In this document: piece by piece, positions 1 to 8,717 of the stretch
Numbering within the stretch: position 1 is the stretch's first letter
Layout of the letters: the number at the start of each line of letters is the position of its first letter
Assembly (NCBI GenBank): GCA_902589185.1
Contig: CACIRZ010000010.1
Location: forward strand, 1-42,751
Source of the DNA: an uncultured SAR116 cluster alpha proteobacterium
GTDB lineage: Bacteria; Pseudomonadota; Alphaproteobacteria; Puniceispirillales; Marisalimonadaceae
Direction: 5' to 3'
Length of the DNA stretch: 42,751 nt
Notes under the pieces: model-generated
What the model was told of the DNA's origin: nothing
Database searches by the model: none
The model's input: the letters and a program-made list of their open reading frames with translations, nothing else
Position numbers and translations under genes: made by a program

Positions 1-401
1 ACACCTAGTATTATACCTAAAATTATAGACATAGAAAAAGTTACGCTTAGAATTATTATTTCCAAAAAAGCAATTAGGATCACTTCTGTTTTAGAAAATG
101 CAATTCCTGTAGCAAAATTTTTATGTGCAAAGACTTTCATGAGAACATATGTAAATAAAACTTGAAAAACAGATCCAAATAAACACAAAAGAAGAGAATA
201 TAAAGAAAGGCTAGGAATATTGTTTCCAGGAACACTTATCCAAATTAACCAAATAAATGAGGTAAAAGGTAAGGCATAACAAAATCTAATATATGCAGCT
301 CCATAATCTCCTAATTTGGAGATCATATTTTTTTGAAATGCGGAACGGGCAGTTTGGCAGGCTGCAGCAAAAATTGCTGCAAAAATCCAGATAAATTCCA
401 T
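1..401 (-). CDS. DMT/EamA-family transporter, N-terminal part (cut by window edge)
   Basis: I translated this from the ATG at 401 on the minus strand; 133 codons are open and run off the window at base 1. The protein begins MEFIWIFAAIFAAACQTARS and shows at least four hydrophobic segments split by short loops with basic residues. This start (a small helix with QTAR, then a conserved R-F near 'GAAYIRFCYALPF') is typical of EamA-type drug/metabolite transporters of the inner membrane, which have ten helices in two repeats; only the first repeat is visible. The substrate cannot be told. It lies 34 bp upstream of the asd stop codon, on the same strand, so it may be a distal member of that transcription unit. 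The family call is fairly safe; the specific role is unknown. Confidence 0.75.
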   Translation of the reverse strand, partial: MEFIWIFAAIFAAACQTARSAFQKNMISKLGDYGAAYIRFCYALPFTSFIWLIWISVPGNNIPSLSLYSLLLCLFGSVFQVLFTYVLMKVFAHKNFATGIAFSKTEVILIAFLEIIILSVTFSMSIILGIILG

Positions 402-435
402 AACAATTATGTTGAAGTTTTAATAATTTTAAACA

Positions 436-1464
436 TTAAAGTGGAACTCCTTTAATTTTTTTGCTTACCAACAATTCAGCTATCTGAACAGTATTTAATG
501 CCGCACCTTTTCTCAAATTATCTCCAACACACCAAAAAACAATCCCATTATTTACTGATGGATCTTTTCTAATTCTACTAATGTAAATATCGTCTTCACC
601 AGCCACCTCCTCGGGAGTTACATATCCTTCATCTGCTCTATGATCTACAACCGTTACACCATTAGCATCTCTTAATAAGCTTCTAATATTTTTTTCATCA
701 ATGTTTTTTTTGCATTCAATAAAAACTGCTTCGCTGTGACCAATGAACACAGGAACCCTTACGCAATGAGCAACCAAATCAATATTAGGATCTAATATTT
801 TTTTTGTCTCAACTCTCATTTTCCACTCTTCTTTTGTAAATCCATCATCCATAAAAACATCAATATGAGGGATAACATTAAATGCTATTTTTTTGGTAAA
901 TTGTTCTGGTTTAGCTTGATCGTGAACAAAAAGCCCCTTTGTTTGACTAAATAGTTCATCCATAGCTGGTTTTCCAGCTCCTGAAACAGCTTGATATGTG
1001 GAGACAACAACTCTTGTTATTTCATATTTTTTATGAATTGGCTTTAAAGCAACAACTAGTTGGATAGTTGAACAATTAGGATTTGCAATTATATTTTTGT
1101 TTTTATAACTATTAATAGCTTCAGGATTAACTTCAGGTACAATTAAAGGGACTTTGTCATCCATCCTAAAACAAGAAGAATTGTCAATGACTATACATCC
1201 TTTAACTCCTGCCTTTGGACCAAATTTTTTTGCTATATCTGATCCTGCTGAAAAAAGAGCAATATCTGCTTTTTCAAAGTTAAAATCATCAACTGAGCTG
1301 ACTTTTAGTATTTTGTCATCACCAAAAGATACTTCCTTACCAACAGAGGATCTTGAAGCAAGAGCGTAGATATTTTTTACTGGAAATTTTCTTTCAAACA
1401 ATGTTTGAAGCATTTCTCTACCAACGGCACCCGTAGCACCAACAACAGCAACATTATAAGACAT
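436..1464 (-). CDS. asd: Aspartate-semialdehyde dehydrogenase
   Basis: This enzyme makes aspartate-4-semialdehyde from aspartyl phosphate with NADPH, the branch point to lysine/diaminopimelate, threonine and methionine. The 342-residue length is normal for the family. Visible landmarks are the N-terminal nucleotide loop GATGAVG (residues 9-15), the catalytic cysteine in NPNCST (Cys131) and the conserved 'VSTYQAVSGAG' segment after it. The ATG at 1464 directly follows the leuB stop codon (1465-1467) with no spacer, so translation is probably coupled to leuB. dapF, a later step toward diaminopimelate, lies about 9.5 kb away in the same run of genes. Confidence 0.97.
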   Translation of the reverse strand: MSYNVAVVGATGAVGREMLQTLFERKFPVKNIYALASRSSVGKEVSFGDDKILKVSSVDDFNFEKADIALFSAGSDIAKKFGPKAGVKGCIVIDNSSCFRMDDKVPLIVPEVNPEAINSYKNKNIIANPNCSTIQLVVALKPIHKKYEITRVVVSTYQAVSGAGKPAMDELFSQTKGLFVHDQAKPEQFTKKIAFNVIPHIDVFMDDGFTKEEWKMRVETKKILDPNIDLVAHCVRVPVFIGHSEAVFIECKKNIDEKNIRSLLRDANGVTVVDHRADEGYVTPEEVAGEDDIYISRIRKDPSVNNGIVFWCVGDNLRKGAALNTVQIAELLVSKKIKGVPL

Positions 1465-2580
1465 TTATTTTGTTAATTCCTCTAATTTGTTGATAACTGA
1501 GTCCATCATACCTTTCGTACCAACTTTGGCTCTCCCTGAAGCCATTATATCTTGCGTTCTTGGTCCAGCATCTAAAGCTCTTGAAACAGCTTCATCAATT
1601 AAATCTGCCTCTTCTTTCATTTCAAATGAATAACGAAATAACATTGACAAACTTAAAAGTTCTGCCAAGGGATTCGCTAACTCTTTTCCAGCTATATCTG
1701 GAGCTGAACCATGAACTGGTTCATACATAGCATGTCGCTTTCCCGTATTTTGGTCGATAGATCCTAAACTAGCAGAAGGAAGCATTCCTAGTGAACCGGT
1801 TAACATAGCTGCGCAATCCGATAGAATATCGCCAAATAAATTATCTGTAACAATAACATCAAATTGCTTGGGATCTCTTACTAATTGCATAGCGCAATTA
1901 TCAGCATACATGTGGTTAATTGATATATCTGAGCCTTCTTTTTCATGAAGATTAGTCATCACTTCTCGCCACAAAACACCTGACATCATTACATTAGCTT
2001 TTTCTACAGAAGTCACTTTACTATTTCTAGTTCTTGCCATATCAAAGCCAACCCTACCAATTCTTTCAATCTCTGGTGTGGTATAAAGATTAGTATCATA
2101 ACCTTTTTTTGTGAGGTTATCGATTTCTTCTATTCCACGAGGCTCTGCAAAATAAATACCTCCGGTTAACTCTCTTAATATTAGAATATCTAAGCCAGAG
2201 ACAATGCTAGATTTAAGAGAAGAAGCATCAACGAGAGCCGGAAAAACTATGGCAGGCCTAAGGTTAGCAAACAAATCCATTTCTTTTCTTAATCTCAAAA
2301 GACCATTTTCAGGTCTTTTTTCAAATGCAACTCCATCGTACTTTGGGCTCCCTACTGCACCAAATAAAATTGCATCTGCATCAATTGCGTCTGCTAACGT
2401 TTCGTCTGAAAGAGGCGTGCCATATTTGTCAAAAGAAGCACCACCTACTAAACCTTCCTTTAAGTTAAAACTAATACTTTTATTTTTTGCAAACCAATCA
2501 ACAACTCTTAAAGTTTCTTTAACAACCTCAGGTCCAACTCCATCTCCAGGTAGAACCATTAATGTACGATTAGATGGCAT
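1465..2580 (-). CDS. leuB: 3-isopropylmalate dehydrogenase
   Basis: This cytosolic NAD-dependent enzyme oxidises and decarboxylates 3-isopropylmalate in leucine synthesis. The protein has 371 residues, the usual LeuB size. It shows the N-terminal PGDGVGPEV motif (residues 11-19), the substrate-binding arginine stretch 'RPENGLLRLRKE', and the metal-binding acidic segment around 'TDNLFGDILSD', with 'EPVHGSAPDIAGK' toward the end. The start at 2580 follows leuD by 20 bp. Order leuC-leuD-leuB-asd on one strand suggests a single operon for branched-chain and aspartate-family amino acids. Confidence 0.98.
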   Translation of the reverse strand: MPSNRTLMVLPGDGVGPEVVKETLRVVDWFAKNKSISFNLKEGLVGGASFDKYGTPLSDETLADAIDADAILFGAVGSPKYDGVAFEKRPENGLLRLRKEMDLFANLRPAIVFPALVDASSLKSSIVSGLDILILRELTGGIYFAEPRGIEEIDNLTKKGYDTNLYTTPEIERIGRVGFDMARTRNSKVTSVEKANVMMSGVLWREVMTNLHEKEGSDISINHMYADNCAMQLVRDPKQFDVIVTDNLFGDILSDCAAMLTGSLGMLPSASLGSIDQNTGKRHAMYEPVHGSAPDIAGKELANPLAELLSLSMLFRYSFEMKEEADLIDEAVSRALDAGPRTQDIMASGRAKVGTKGMMDSVINKLEELTK

Positions 2581-2600
2581 TATATCAACTCACTTTTTAA

Positions 2601-3206
2601 TTATAACCACGGTCTTTCATGAGACATCTTGGTTTCAAATTTTTTAATATCACTAGATTTCTGCATTGTTATGCCTATATCATCTAATCCCTCAAGTAAG
2701 CATTTTTTTCTGAAAGGGTCGATTTCAAACTTGATAACTGCTCCATTAGGTCTTCTAATTTCTTGAGATGGAAGGTCAATTTCTAGTTCAGGATTTTCCA
2801 TGTCTTTTGAATCTGCCAACAAAGCATCTCTTTCGTCAGATGAAACTTTAATAGGTAAAAGACCATTTTTAAAAGAGTTATTGTAAAAAATATCAGCAAA
2901 AGATGTTGAGATAATACATTTTATTCCAAAATCAGATAAAGCCCAGGGTGCATGTTCTCTACTTGAACCACATCCAAAGTTATCACCTGCAACAAGGATA
3001 TTACTCTTTCTATATGGTTCTTTATTTAACACAAACTCTTCTTTTTCAGAACCATCATCATTAAATCTCATCTCATCAAAGAGATGTTTTCCTAAACCTG
3101 TTCTTTTAATTGTCTTTAAAAATTGTTTAGGAATTATTTTGTCTGTGTCTACATTAATAAAATTAAATGGAGCAGCTACACCTTTAATATTTTTAAATTT
3201 TTCCAT
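2601..3206 (-). CDS. leuD: 3-isopropylmalate dehydratase, small subunit
   Basis: LeuD is the swivelling small subunit that pairs with LeuC to isomerise 2- to 3-isopropylmalate. The 201-residue protein contains the characteristic '[14 protein letters not shown]' start and the '[17 protein letters not shown]' block that closes over the active site. It lies 16 bp downstream of leuC, so the two subunits are likely made from one message. Nothing in it looks degraded. Confidence 0.98.
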   Translation of the reverse strand: MEKFKNIKGVAAPFNFINVDTDKIIPKQFLKTIKRTGLGKHLFDEMRFNDDGSEKEEFVLNKEPYRKSNILVAGDNFGCGSSREHAPWALSDFGIKCIISTSFADIFYNNSFKNGLLPIKVSSDERDALLADSKDMENPELEIDLPSQEIRRPNGAVIKFEIDPFRKKCLLEGLDDIGITMQKSSDIKKFETKMSHERPWL

Positions 3207-3222
3207 AGTTAAACCTCTAAAA

Positions 3223-4626
3223 TTACATGATTGAATTATAATCAGTTAATTTGCCTGTAATTGCAGAGGCAGCAGCTATTTCAGGACTAACTAGATGTGT
3301 TCTCCCACCTTTACCCTGTCTGCCTTCAAAATTTCGATTAGATGTACTTGCACACCTTTCACCAGGCTGAAGTTTATCTTCATTCATAGCTAAACACATT
3401 GAACAGCCAGGCTCTCTCCATTCAAATCCAGCTTCAGTAAATAACAAATTTAGACCCTCTTCTTCAGCTTGACTTTTCACCAACCCAGAACCTGGAACAA
3501 CCATTGCCCTTATGCCTTTTTTAACTTTTTTTCCATCGATTACTTTTGCGGCTGATCTTAAATCTTCAATTCTAGAGTTTGTACATGAACCGATGAATAC
3601 TGTGTTTATTTCAACTTCAGAAATTTTTTGGCCACCTTTCAATCCCATATAGTCAAGTGATCTTTGTACTTTAGCTCTTGCGTCCTCATCTTTAATCTTG
3701 GAAGGATCAGGTATATAACCATCAATTGAAACAACATCTTCCGGACTAGTGCCCCAGGTTACAGTTGGCTTAATTTTACTAGCATCAATGGTAATCTTCT
3801 TATCATAAAATGCATTTTCATCCGAAGGTAATGATTGCCACCACTCTAGAGCCAAATCCCAATCTTTACCTTTTGGAGACATGGGCTTATCTCTCAAGTA
3901 ATCAAATGTTACTTTGTCAGGGGCTATCATTCCTGCTCTCGCACCAGCTTCTATTGACATATTGCAAACTGTCATACGACCTTCCATAGAAAGTTTTTCT
4001 ATAGCTTGTCCAGAATATTCAATAACGTGACCAGTTCCACCTGCAGTGCCTATTTCTCCAATAATAGCAAGAACTAAATCTTTAGGAGACACACCTGGTT
4101 GAAGCTCACCTTCAACGTTAATAAGCATATTTTTAGCTGGCTTTTGAATCAAAGTTTGAGTAGCCAAAACATGTTCTACTTCTGATGTACCTATACCGAA
4201 AGCTAAAGCCCCAAAAGCTCCATGAGTTGCTGTATGGCTATCGCCACAAACTATAGTCATACCTGGTTGGGTAAAGCCTTGTTCTGGCCCTATAACGTGA
4301 ACAATTCCTTGCCTTTTGTCCATCATATTAAAATATGGTATTCCAAAATCTTCTACATTCTTGTCTAACGCTTCAACTTGGATCTTAGATTCTTCTTCTT
4401 GAATTCCTCCAGCTCGATCTGTTGTTGGAACGTTATGATCAGCGACAGCTAGAGTTCTATTTGGGGAATTTACAACTCTACCAGACATTCTTAAACCTTC
4501 AAATGCTTGCGGGCTTGTTACTTCATGAACTAAATGTCTATCAATGTATATTAATGACGCTCCATCTTCTTGTGTGCTAATAAGATGGTAATCCCAAATT
4601 TTATCAAATAATGTTCTGGGCTTCAT
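3223..4626 (-). CDS. leuC: 3-isopropylmalate dehydratase, large subunit
   Basis: This is the aconitase-family subunit holding the 4Fe-4S cluster. At 467 residues it is full length. The cluster cysteines are visible in '[12 protein letters not shown]' (one) and '[11 protein letters not shown]' (two), with '[20 protein letters not shown]' near residue 130-150 as the substrate region. It is first in the leuCDB-asd run. A 67-bp gap separates it from the rplS stop codon upstream, AT-rich and without a clear hairpin, so it could be read through from the ribosomal operon or have its own promoter there. Confidence 0.98.
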   Translation of the reverse strand: MKPRTLFDKIWDYHLISTQEDGASLIYIDRHLVHEVTSPQAFEGLRMSGRVVNSPNRTLAVADHNVPTTDRAGGIQEEESKIQVEALDKNVEDFGIPYFNMMDKRQGIVHVIGPEQGFTQPGMTIVCGDSHTATHGAFGALAFGIGTSEVEHVLATQTLIQKPAKNMLINVEGELQPGVSPKDLVLAIIGEIGTAGGTGHVIEYSGQAIEKLSMEGRMTVCNMSIEAGARAGMIAPDKVTFDYLRDKPMSPKGKDWDLALEWWQSLPSDENAFYDKKITIDASKIKPTVTWGTSPEDVVSIDGYIPDPSKIKDEDARAKVQRSLDYMGLKGGQKISEVEINTVFIGSCTNSRIEDLRSAAKVIDGKKVKKGIRAMVVPGSGLVKSQAEEEGLNLLFTEAGFEWREPGCSMCLAMNEDKLQPGERCASTSNRNFEGRQGKGGRTHLVSPEIAAASAITGKLTDYNSIM

Positions 4627-4693
4627 TTTAGAACTCCATTAAGTTAAAATCAAAATATTAACATATTTTTATTTTGATAAAGTTAATGAGCTT

Positions 4694-5125
4694 TTATGAA
4701 GTTGTATCTTCAGTAACTTCTTTAGAAACAGGTTCATCAACTTGAGTTTTACTGTCTTTTTTAGAAACTTGAATTTTTTCAACAATACGAGCTGATTTTC
4801 CTCTTCTATCTCTTAAATAATACAACTTAGCTCTTCTTACTTTACCTTTTTTAAGAACAGTAATTCCAGCAATTTTAGGAGAAAATATTGGGAAAATTCT
4901 TTCAACGCCTTCACCATAAGAAATTTTTCTAACGGTAAAACTTTCGTTCAAACCACCTCCACTTCGAGCAATACATAATCCCTCAAATGCTTGTATTCTT
5001 TCTTTATCACCTTCAACAATTTTTACATCAACTTTAATGGTATCACCTGCGCTGAAATCAGGTATGGCTCTTTCAGCAATAATCTTGTCCATCTGATCTT
5101 TTTGAATTTTATCAATAACATTCAT
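4694..5125 (-). CDS. rplS: 50S ribosomal protein L19
   Basis: L19 sits at the interface of the two ribosomal subunits. I place the start at the ATG at 5125, which gives 143 residues beginning [13 protein letters not shown] Shine-Dalgarno-like AAAGGG stands about 8 bases before it, and an upstream ATG at 5158 would add 11 residues foreign to the family. The conserved core includes '[13 protein letters not shown]', '[12 protein letters not shown]', '[17 protein letters not shown]' and '[19 protein letters not shown]'. The last 25 or so residues are a charged Thr/Glu/Lys tail, longer than in many L19 proteins. It follows trmD closely, as in the common rpsP-rimM-trmD-rplS operon. Confidence 0.97.
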   Translation of the reverse strand: MNVIDKIQKDQMDKIIAERAIPDFSAGDTIKVDVKIVEGDKERIQAFEGLCIARSGGGLNESFTVRKISYGEGVERIFPIFSPKIAGITVLKKGKVRRAKLYYLRDRRGKSARIVEKIQVSKKDSKTQVDEPVSKEVTEDTTS

Positions 5126-5178
5126 CTGTCTACCCTTTCGTGAAAATACTTCTAGCAAATTAATAAATATTTTTCTAG

Positions 5179-5865
5179 TTAAGATTTAATATATTTTGAC
5201 CATAAATCTGGTCTCCTTAATTTTGTAAGATTTTCAGACATCTTTAACTTCCACATTTTGATTTTCTTATGATTTCCAGATAATAATACTTCTGGTACTT
5301 CCATATTGTTCCATACTCTTGGGTGAGTATATAATGGATATTCTAACAAATGTCTTTCAAAACTTTCATCCATCAATCCTGCGGCATTACCAACGACATC
5401 AGGAATAAGTCTTATGGTTGCGTCCATAATTAATTGAGCACCTATTTCACCACCAGATAAAACAAAATCTCCAACACTTACTTCTTCTATTTCGTTATGA
5501 ATTAAAAACCTTTCATCAACACCTTCATATCTTCCACATATAAAAACAGCACCTTTTTCTTGTGATAATTTATTTGCGAATTCTTGATCAAATTTTTTTC
5601 CTCTTGGTGAAAGATAAATTCTTCTACCTTTTTCTTTAGAAACAGACTTTAAAGCTTTATCTAAAACTTCTGGATTAATGACCATGCCAGGTCCTCCACC
5701 GAACGGAACTTCATCTACTTTACCATTTTTATCATTTGAGAAATGTCTAATGTTAACAGTTTTTAAAGACCACAAATTATTTTTTAGAGCTTTGCCTGCT
5801 ATTGAAAAATCTAAGGTGCCAGGAAACATTTCTGGGAATAATGACAAAACCGTTGCATTCCACAC
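5179..5865 (-). CDS. trmD: tRNA (guanine-N1)-methyltransferase TrmD
   Basis: TrmD methylates N1 of G37 next to the anticodon, using S-adenosylmethionine, and prevents frameshifting. The 228-residue protein carries the deep-knot motifs 'SPRGKKFDQ', '[10 protein letters not shown]' and 'VLSGGE', and the early 'VPFGGGPGM'. The start codon is GTG at 5865, supported by an AAGGAG ribosome-binding site 7 bases ahead, in the 14-bp spacer after rimM. The C-terminal DNA/RNA-binding half is complete. Confidence 0.97.
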   Translation of the reverse strand: MWNATVLSLFPEMFPGTLDFSIAGKALKNNLWSLKTVNIRHFSNDKNGKVDEVPFGGGPGMVINPEVLDKALKSVSKEKGRRIYLSPRGKKFDQEFANKLSQEKGAVFICGRYEGVDERFLIHNEIEEVSVGDFVLSGGEIGAQLIMDATIRLIPDVVGNAAGLMDESFERHLLEYPLYTHPRVWNNMEVPEVLLSGNHKKIKMWKLKMSENLTKLRRPDLWSKYIKS

Positions 5866-5879
5866 AAAATATCTCCTTT

Positions 5880-6389
5880 TTAATTTTCAATAAAATCTAT
5901 CTCTAGATCTAAAATTATTCGTTTATATTTGTAATCAATTTTTTTTAGAAAAGCTTTTCCCATTGGCAAATAATGGGTTTTATCATTTTTTTTTACCTGA
6001 ACTAACAAACCTGCTCCAAAATCATCCAAAGATACTACCTCACCAAAGTTTTCTTTACTTAAATTATAAACTTTAAAGTTCAACAAATCAGAATGATAAA
6101 ACTCCCCATCGAAAAGTTTTGGCAAACTTTTTCTAGATGTGAATAACTTTAATCCTTTAAAAAACTCAGCATCACTTCTTGTTTCAACATTTTCAATTTT
6201 GCAAACAAATACTTTTTTAAATTTTCTAATAAACTTTAATTTTATTGGATTTTCATAACTCTCTACGAAAATTTCTTTGAAAGAAAAAATATTTTCTGGA
6301 ATTTCTGTAAAGCTTATGAGCTTGACTTCTCCTTTAATACCATGAACTCCAACAAAGGATCCAATTTCAATTAAATTTTTCTTAGACAA
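5880..6389 (-). CDS. rimM: Ribosome maturation factor RimM (probable TTG start)
   Basis: RimM helps mature the 30S head and binds protein S19. The frame is open up to 6539, but the upstream part is just the rpsP repeat tail read in another frame (Arg/Leu/Lys-rich and unlike any RimM). The family-like sequence starts at 'LSKKNLIEIGSFVGVHGIKG', so I choose the TTG at 6389, giving 169 residues, the usual size. No in-frame ATG exists nearby. The TTG lies 7 bases past the TAG that would end an unbroken rpsP tail. The start could be a different rare codon, but the gene boundary is clear. The PRC-barrel region is the second half, ending in 'INFIEN'-like residues. Confidence 0.88.
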   Translation of the reverse strand: MSKKNLIEIGSFVGVHGIKGEVKLISFTEIPENIFSFKEIFVESYENPIKLKFIRKFKKVFVCKIENVETRSDAEFFKGLKLFTSRKSLPKLFDGEFYHSDLLNFKVYNLSKENFGEVVSLDDFGAGLLVQVKKNDKTHYLPMGKAFLKKIDYKYKRIILDLEIDFIEN

Positions 6390-6396
6390 AATTATT

Positions 6397-6522
6397 CTAT
6401 TCGTTTTTATCCTCTTCAGCTTTAATCTCTTCTTTAGCCGCCTCCTCAACTGGAGCTTCTGTAGCAGGTGCCTCTTCTGGAGGCGCGTCCTCAACTGGAG
6501 CTTCTGTAGCAGGTGCCTCTTC
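6397..6522 (-). other. In-frame continuation of the S16 repeat tail beyond a stop codon
   Basis: Directly after the rpsP TAA the same frame stays open for 41 codons to a TAG at 6397-6399. It encodes more of the same repeat ([15 protein letters not shown], then [15 protein letters not shown]) and a short charged end (EEIKAEEDKNE). The TAA matches an AAA lysine codon at the same place in another repeat unit (6613-6615), so one base change explains it. The TAG end sits 7 bases before the rimM start, which fits an ancestral gene boundary. It is either a real recent truncation or a base-call/assembly error. Confidence 0.7.
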
Positions 6523-6690
6523 TTAAGCAGCCTCCTCAACTGGAGCTTCTGTAGCAGGTGCTTCTTCTACAGTCGCTTCCTCAACTGGAGCTACTGCCGT
6601 AGGTGCCTCTTCTTTAGCCGCTTCCTCAACTGGAGCTTCTGCCGCAGGTGCCTCTTCTACTGCTGCCTCCTCTGCTGGAGCCGCTGACTT
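6451..6690 (-). repeat. rpsP: 45-bp tandem repeat in the rpsP tail
   Basis: On the plus strand the word TGGAG recurs at 6451, 6496, 6541, 6586, 6631 and 6676, exactly 45 bp apart. The three units nearest rimM share long identical stretches (such as CTGGAGCTTCTGTAGCAGGT), while the two toward the S16 core have diverged, so the rimM end has probably expanded most recently. In frame each unit is 15 residues. Slippage or recombination between units would change tail length without breaking the frame. Confidence 0.9.
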
Positions 6691-7020
6691 CTCTGCCGCT
6701 TCTGCTTCTCTTTCTTGCCTTTTCTTACCTGGAGCACTTTTAATTGGTTGATCTCTAATCACAGGTGCTTTTACTAAACCGTCAGATGATAGCATTTTTG
6801 CAACTCTTAATGTTGGCTGAGCGCCTTTTGATAACCAGTATTTTGCTCTTTCAACATCAAGAACTAATCTTTCAGCGTGGTCTTTAGCTACCATTGGATT
6901 ATATGAACCTAATCTTTCTATAAATTTTCCATCTCTTGGTGACAATGCTTCTGCAACTACGATTTTGTAAAAAGGTCTCTTCTTTGCTCCACCTCTAGAC
7001 AATCTTATTTTTAACGCCAT
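6523..7020 (-). CDS. rpsP: 30S ribosomal protein S16 with repetitive Ala/Glu/Pro tail
   Basis: The first 80 or so residues are a normal S16 ('[24 protein letters not shown]', '[13 protein letters not shown]', '[10 protein letters not shown]'). From about residue 105 the protein becomes an acidic, low-complexity tail built from a 15-residue repeat of the type [15 protein letters not shown], giving 165 residues against the usual 80-110. Tail extensions on S16 are known in alphaproteobacteria. The reading frame stops at a TAA (6523-6525) inside the repeat array, while the same frame continues with two more repeat units to 6397 (see separate entry). The first cistron of the trmD operon, it is 36 bp downstream of ffh. 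Confidence 0.95.
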   Translation of the reverse strand: MALKIRLSRGGAKKRPFYKIVVAEALSPRDGKFIERLGSYNPMVAKDHAERLVLDVERAKYWLSKGAQPTLRVAKMLSSDGLVKAPVIRDQPIKSAPGKKRQEREAEAAEKSAAPAEEAAVEEAPAAEAPVEEAAKEEAPTAVAPVEEATVEEAPATEAPVEEAA

Positions 7021-7056
7021 TTTTTTTCCTTATAATTAAGTTATTGTTTAATAAAT

Positions 7057-8577
7057 TTATCTTCTTTTTTTAGATGGTTTTCCACCTAACCCTGGTAAAC
7101 CCATACCTCCAAATCGATTTGCCATATTACCTAGATTAGGCATATTACCACCCATCATTTTTTGTAATTCGGCCATTTTATTGGCATCCATAACTGAATT
7201 TTGACCATCCCCTAATCCAGGATTTGGACTTGCTCCTCCAAGTGAAGACATCATATTTTTTAATCCACCAAGACCACCCATTTTACCCATTTTTTTCATC
7301 ATACGAGCCATATCTTGTTGTTGTTTCACAAGTCTATTTACATCAGAGACAGCTGTTCCTGATCCTGAAGCAATTCTTTTTCTACGAGAAGCATTCAAAA
7401 TAGAAACATTTACTCTTTCTTTTTTTGTCATAGAATAAATTATAGCTTCTTGTTTTGAAATTGCTTTATCATTAAAATTATTAGCAGCCATTTGTTTCTG
7501 GAGCTTACCAATACCAGGAAGCATAGACATTATTCCACCTAAACCTCCCATTTTTTTTAACTGACCAATTTGTTTTAACATATCATTCATATCAAAACTG
7601 CCCTGTGACATTCTTTTCATCATTTGCGCAGCGTCTTCTTCTGCGATAGTCTCTGCAGCTTTTTCTACAAGTGAGACAACATCACCCATATCTAAAATTC
7701 TACCAGCAGCTCTATCTGGATAAAATGGTTCTAATCCGTCTAGTTTTTCAGAAACACCAACAAATTTTATAGGGCACCCAGTTACTGACCTCATTGATAG
7801 CGCTGCACCACCTCTTGCGTCACCATCAGACCGCGTTAAAACAACTCCTGATATTTTTATTAGCTCTGAAAAAGCTTTAGCTGTCTGGACCGCATCCTGA
7901 CCTGTCATTGCATCTGCTACTAATAAAGTTTCGGATGGTTTAGATAATTTAAAAACCTCTTTTGCCTCAGACATCATTGCTGTATCAAGTGTCGTTCTAC
8001 CTGCTGTATCAAGTATCAATACGTCTATTGCCTGTACTTTAGATGCGGCCATTGCTCTTTTTGTTATTTTCTCTGGGCTTTCACCATCAATTTCTGGAAG
8101 TACTAAAACTTCTGCTTGTTCACCTAATATCCTAAGTTGTTCTCTAGCTGCAGGCCTGTAAATATCAAGCGATGCAAGCATAACTTTCTTTCTTTTTTTT
8201 GATTTCAAATGAAAAGCTAACTTACCTGCAGTTGTGGTTTTACCAGAACCCTGAAGACCAACTAACAATATGACTGCAGGAGGAGCGTGGTCTATTAATA
8301 GCTCTGATTCTGATGAGCCAAGAACTTCTATTAAAACGTCATTGACAATTTTTATAACTTGCTGACCAGGTGTAACTGATCTAAGAACTTCTTCACCAAC
8401 TGCCCTAACTTTAACTTTATCAATAAATTCTCTGACGACTGATAGAGCAACATCAGCCTCTAGTAGAGCTGTTCTAACCTCTTTAAGTGCGTTTTCAACA
8501 TCACTTTCAGAGAGAGCTCCTCTTTTAGTGAGACCTTTAAAAACATTTCCAAGTTTATCAGTTAAGTTTTCAAACAT
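7057..8577 (-). CDS. ffh: Signal recognition particle protein Ffh
   Basis: Ffh binds 4.5S RNA and signal sequences of nascent inner-membrane proteins and docks with FtsY. The 506-residue protein has the N-terminal helical bundle, the GTPase domain with the P-loop 'GLQGSGKTTTAGKL' (residues 107-120), 'DTAGR' and 'TRSDGDARGG' (the usual T-K-x-D has R in place of K), and the methionine/glycine-rich M domain from about residue 330 to the end. The last 80 residues are an extended Met/Gly/Asn-rich tail. It starts the block ffh-rpsP-rimM-trmD-rplS. A promoter and a hairpin leader precede it. Confidence 0.98.
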   Translation of the reverse strand: MFENLTDKLGNVFKGLTKRGALSESDVENALKEVRTALLEADVALSVVREFIDKVKVRAVGEEVLRSVTPGQQVIKIVNDVLIEVLGSSESELLIDHAPPAVILLVGLQGSGKTTTAGKLAFHLKSKKRKKVMLASLDIYRPAAREQLRILGEQAEVLVLPEIDGESPEKITKRAMAASKVQAIDVLILDTAGRTTLDTAMMSEAKEVFKLSKPSETLLVADAMTGQDAVQTAKAFSELIKISGVVLTRSDGDARGGAALSMRSVTGCPIKFVGVSEKLDGLEPFYPDRAAGRILDMGDVVSLVEKAAETIAEEDAAQMMKRMSQGSFDMNDMLKQIGQLKKMGGLGGIMSMLPGIGKLQKQMAANNFNDKAISKQEAIIYSMTKKERVNVSILNASRRKRIASGSGTAVSDVNRLVKQQQDMARMMKKMGKMGGLGGLKNMMSSLGGASPNPGLGDGQNSVMDANKMAELQKMMGGNMPNLGNMANRFGGMGLPGLGGKPSKKRR

Positions 8578-8609
8578 TTTAAAACCAATTAGTTATTATA
8601 ACCACGAGT

Positions 8610-8640
8610 ACGCCCGTGCTTGAAACTCAAGGACGCGCGT
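8610..8640 (-). promoter_or_regulatory. 31-nt imperfect hairpin in the ffh leader
   Basis: This GC-rich stretch in an AT-rich spacer folds on itself: outer 4 bp (ACGC/GCGT), a G-G mismatch, 3 bp, a C-C mismatch, then 4 bp (CTTG/CAAG) around a 5-nt loop. That is 11 pairs in 13 positions. It ends 32 bp before the ffh start codon and lies downstream of the candidate promoter, so it would be in the 5' untranslated RNA. It has no T-run on either side, so it is not a simple terminator. A regulatory leader or protein-binding site is possible; its function is unknown. Confidence 0.5.
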
Positions 8641-8671
8641 TTACGAATCTTTAACAATAAATTGATGTTTC

Positions 8672-8698
8672 AGTATAGAATTTTATCAATCAAGTCAA
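8672..8698 (-). promoter_or_regulatory. Candidate sigma-70-type promoter for ffh
   Basis: On the minus strand TTGACT (8698-8693) and TATACT (8677-8672) match both hexamers well but are only 15 bp apart, shorter than the ideal 17. It lies in the 140-bp gap between ftsY and ffh and points to ffh and the ribosomal genes. Confidence 0.45.
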
Positions 8699-8717
8699 GC
8701 CTAACTGAAAGAAATCA

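Noticed and set aside
2204-2647. Long plus-strand frame opposite leuB
   Set aside because: It lies inside leuB and leuD on the other strand and has no family features; it is a by-product of codon bias.
6390-6539. N-terminal extension of RimM (Arg/Leu-rich, 50 residues)
   Set aside because: It is the rpsP repeat tail read in another frame. RimM proteins start at the LSKKNLIEIGSF segment.
6451-6690. CRISPR-like array
   Set aside because: Units have no spacers, the period is 45 bp in frame, and it encodes the S16 tail.
8578-8717. 4.5S (SRP) RNA gene next to ffh
   Set aside because: The conserved GGAAGG/AGCAGCC apical loop is missing and the hairpin is only 31 nt.
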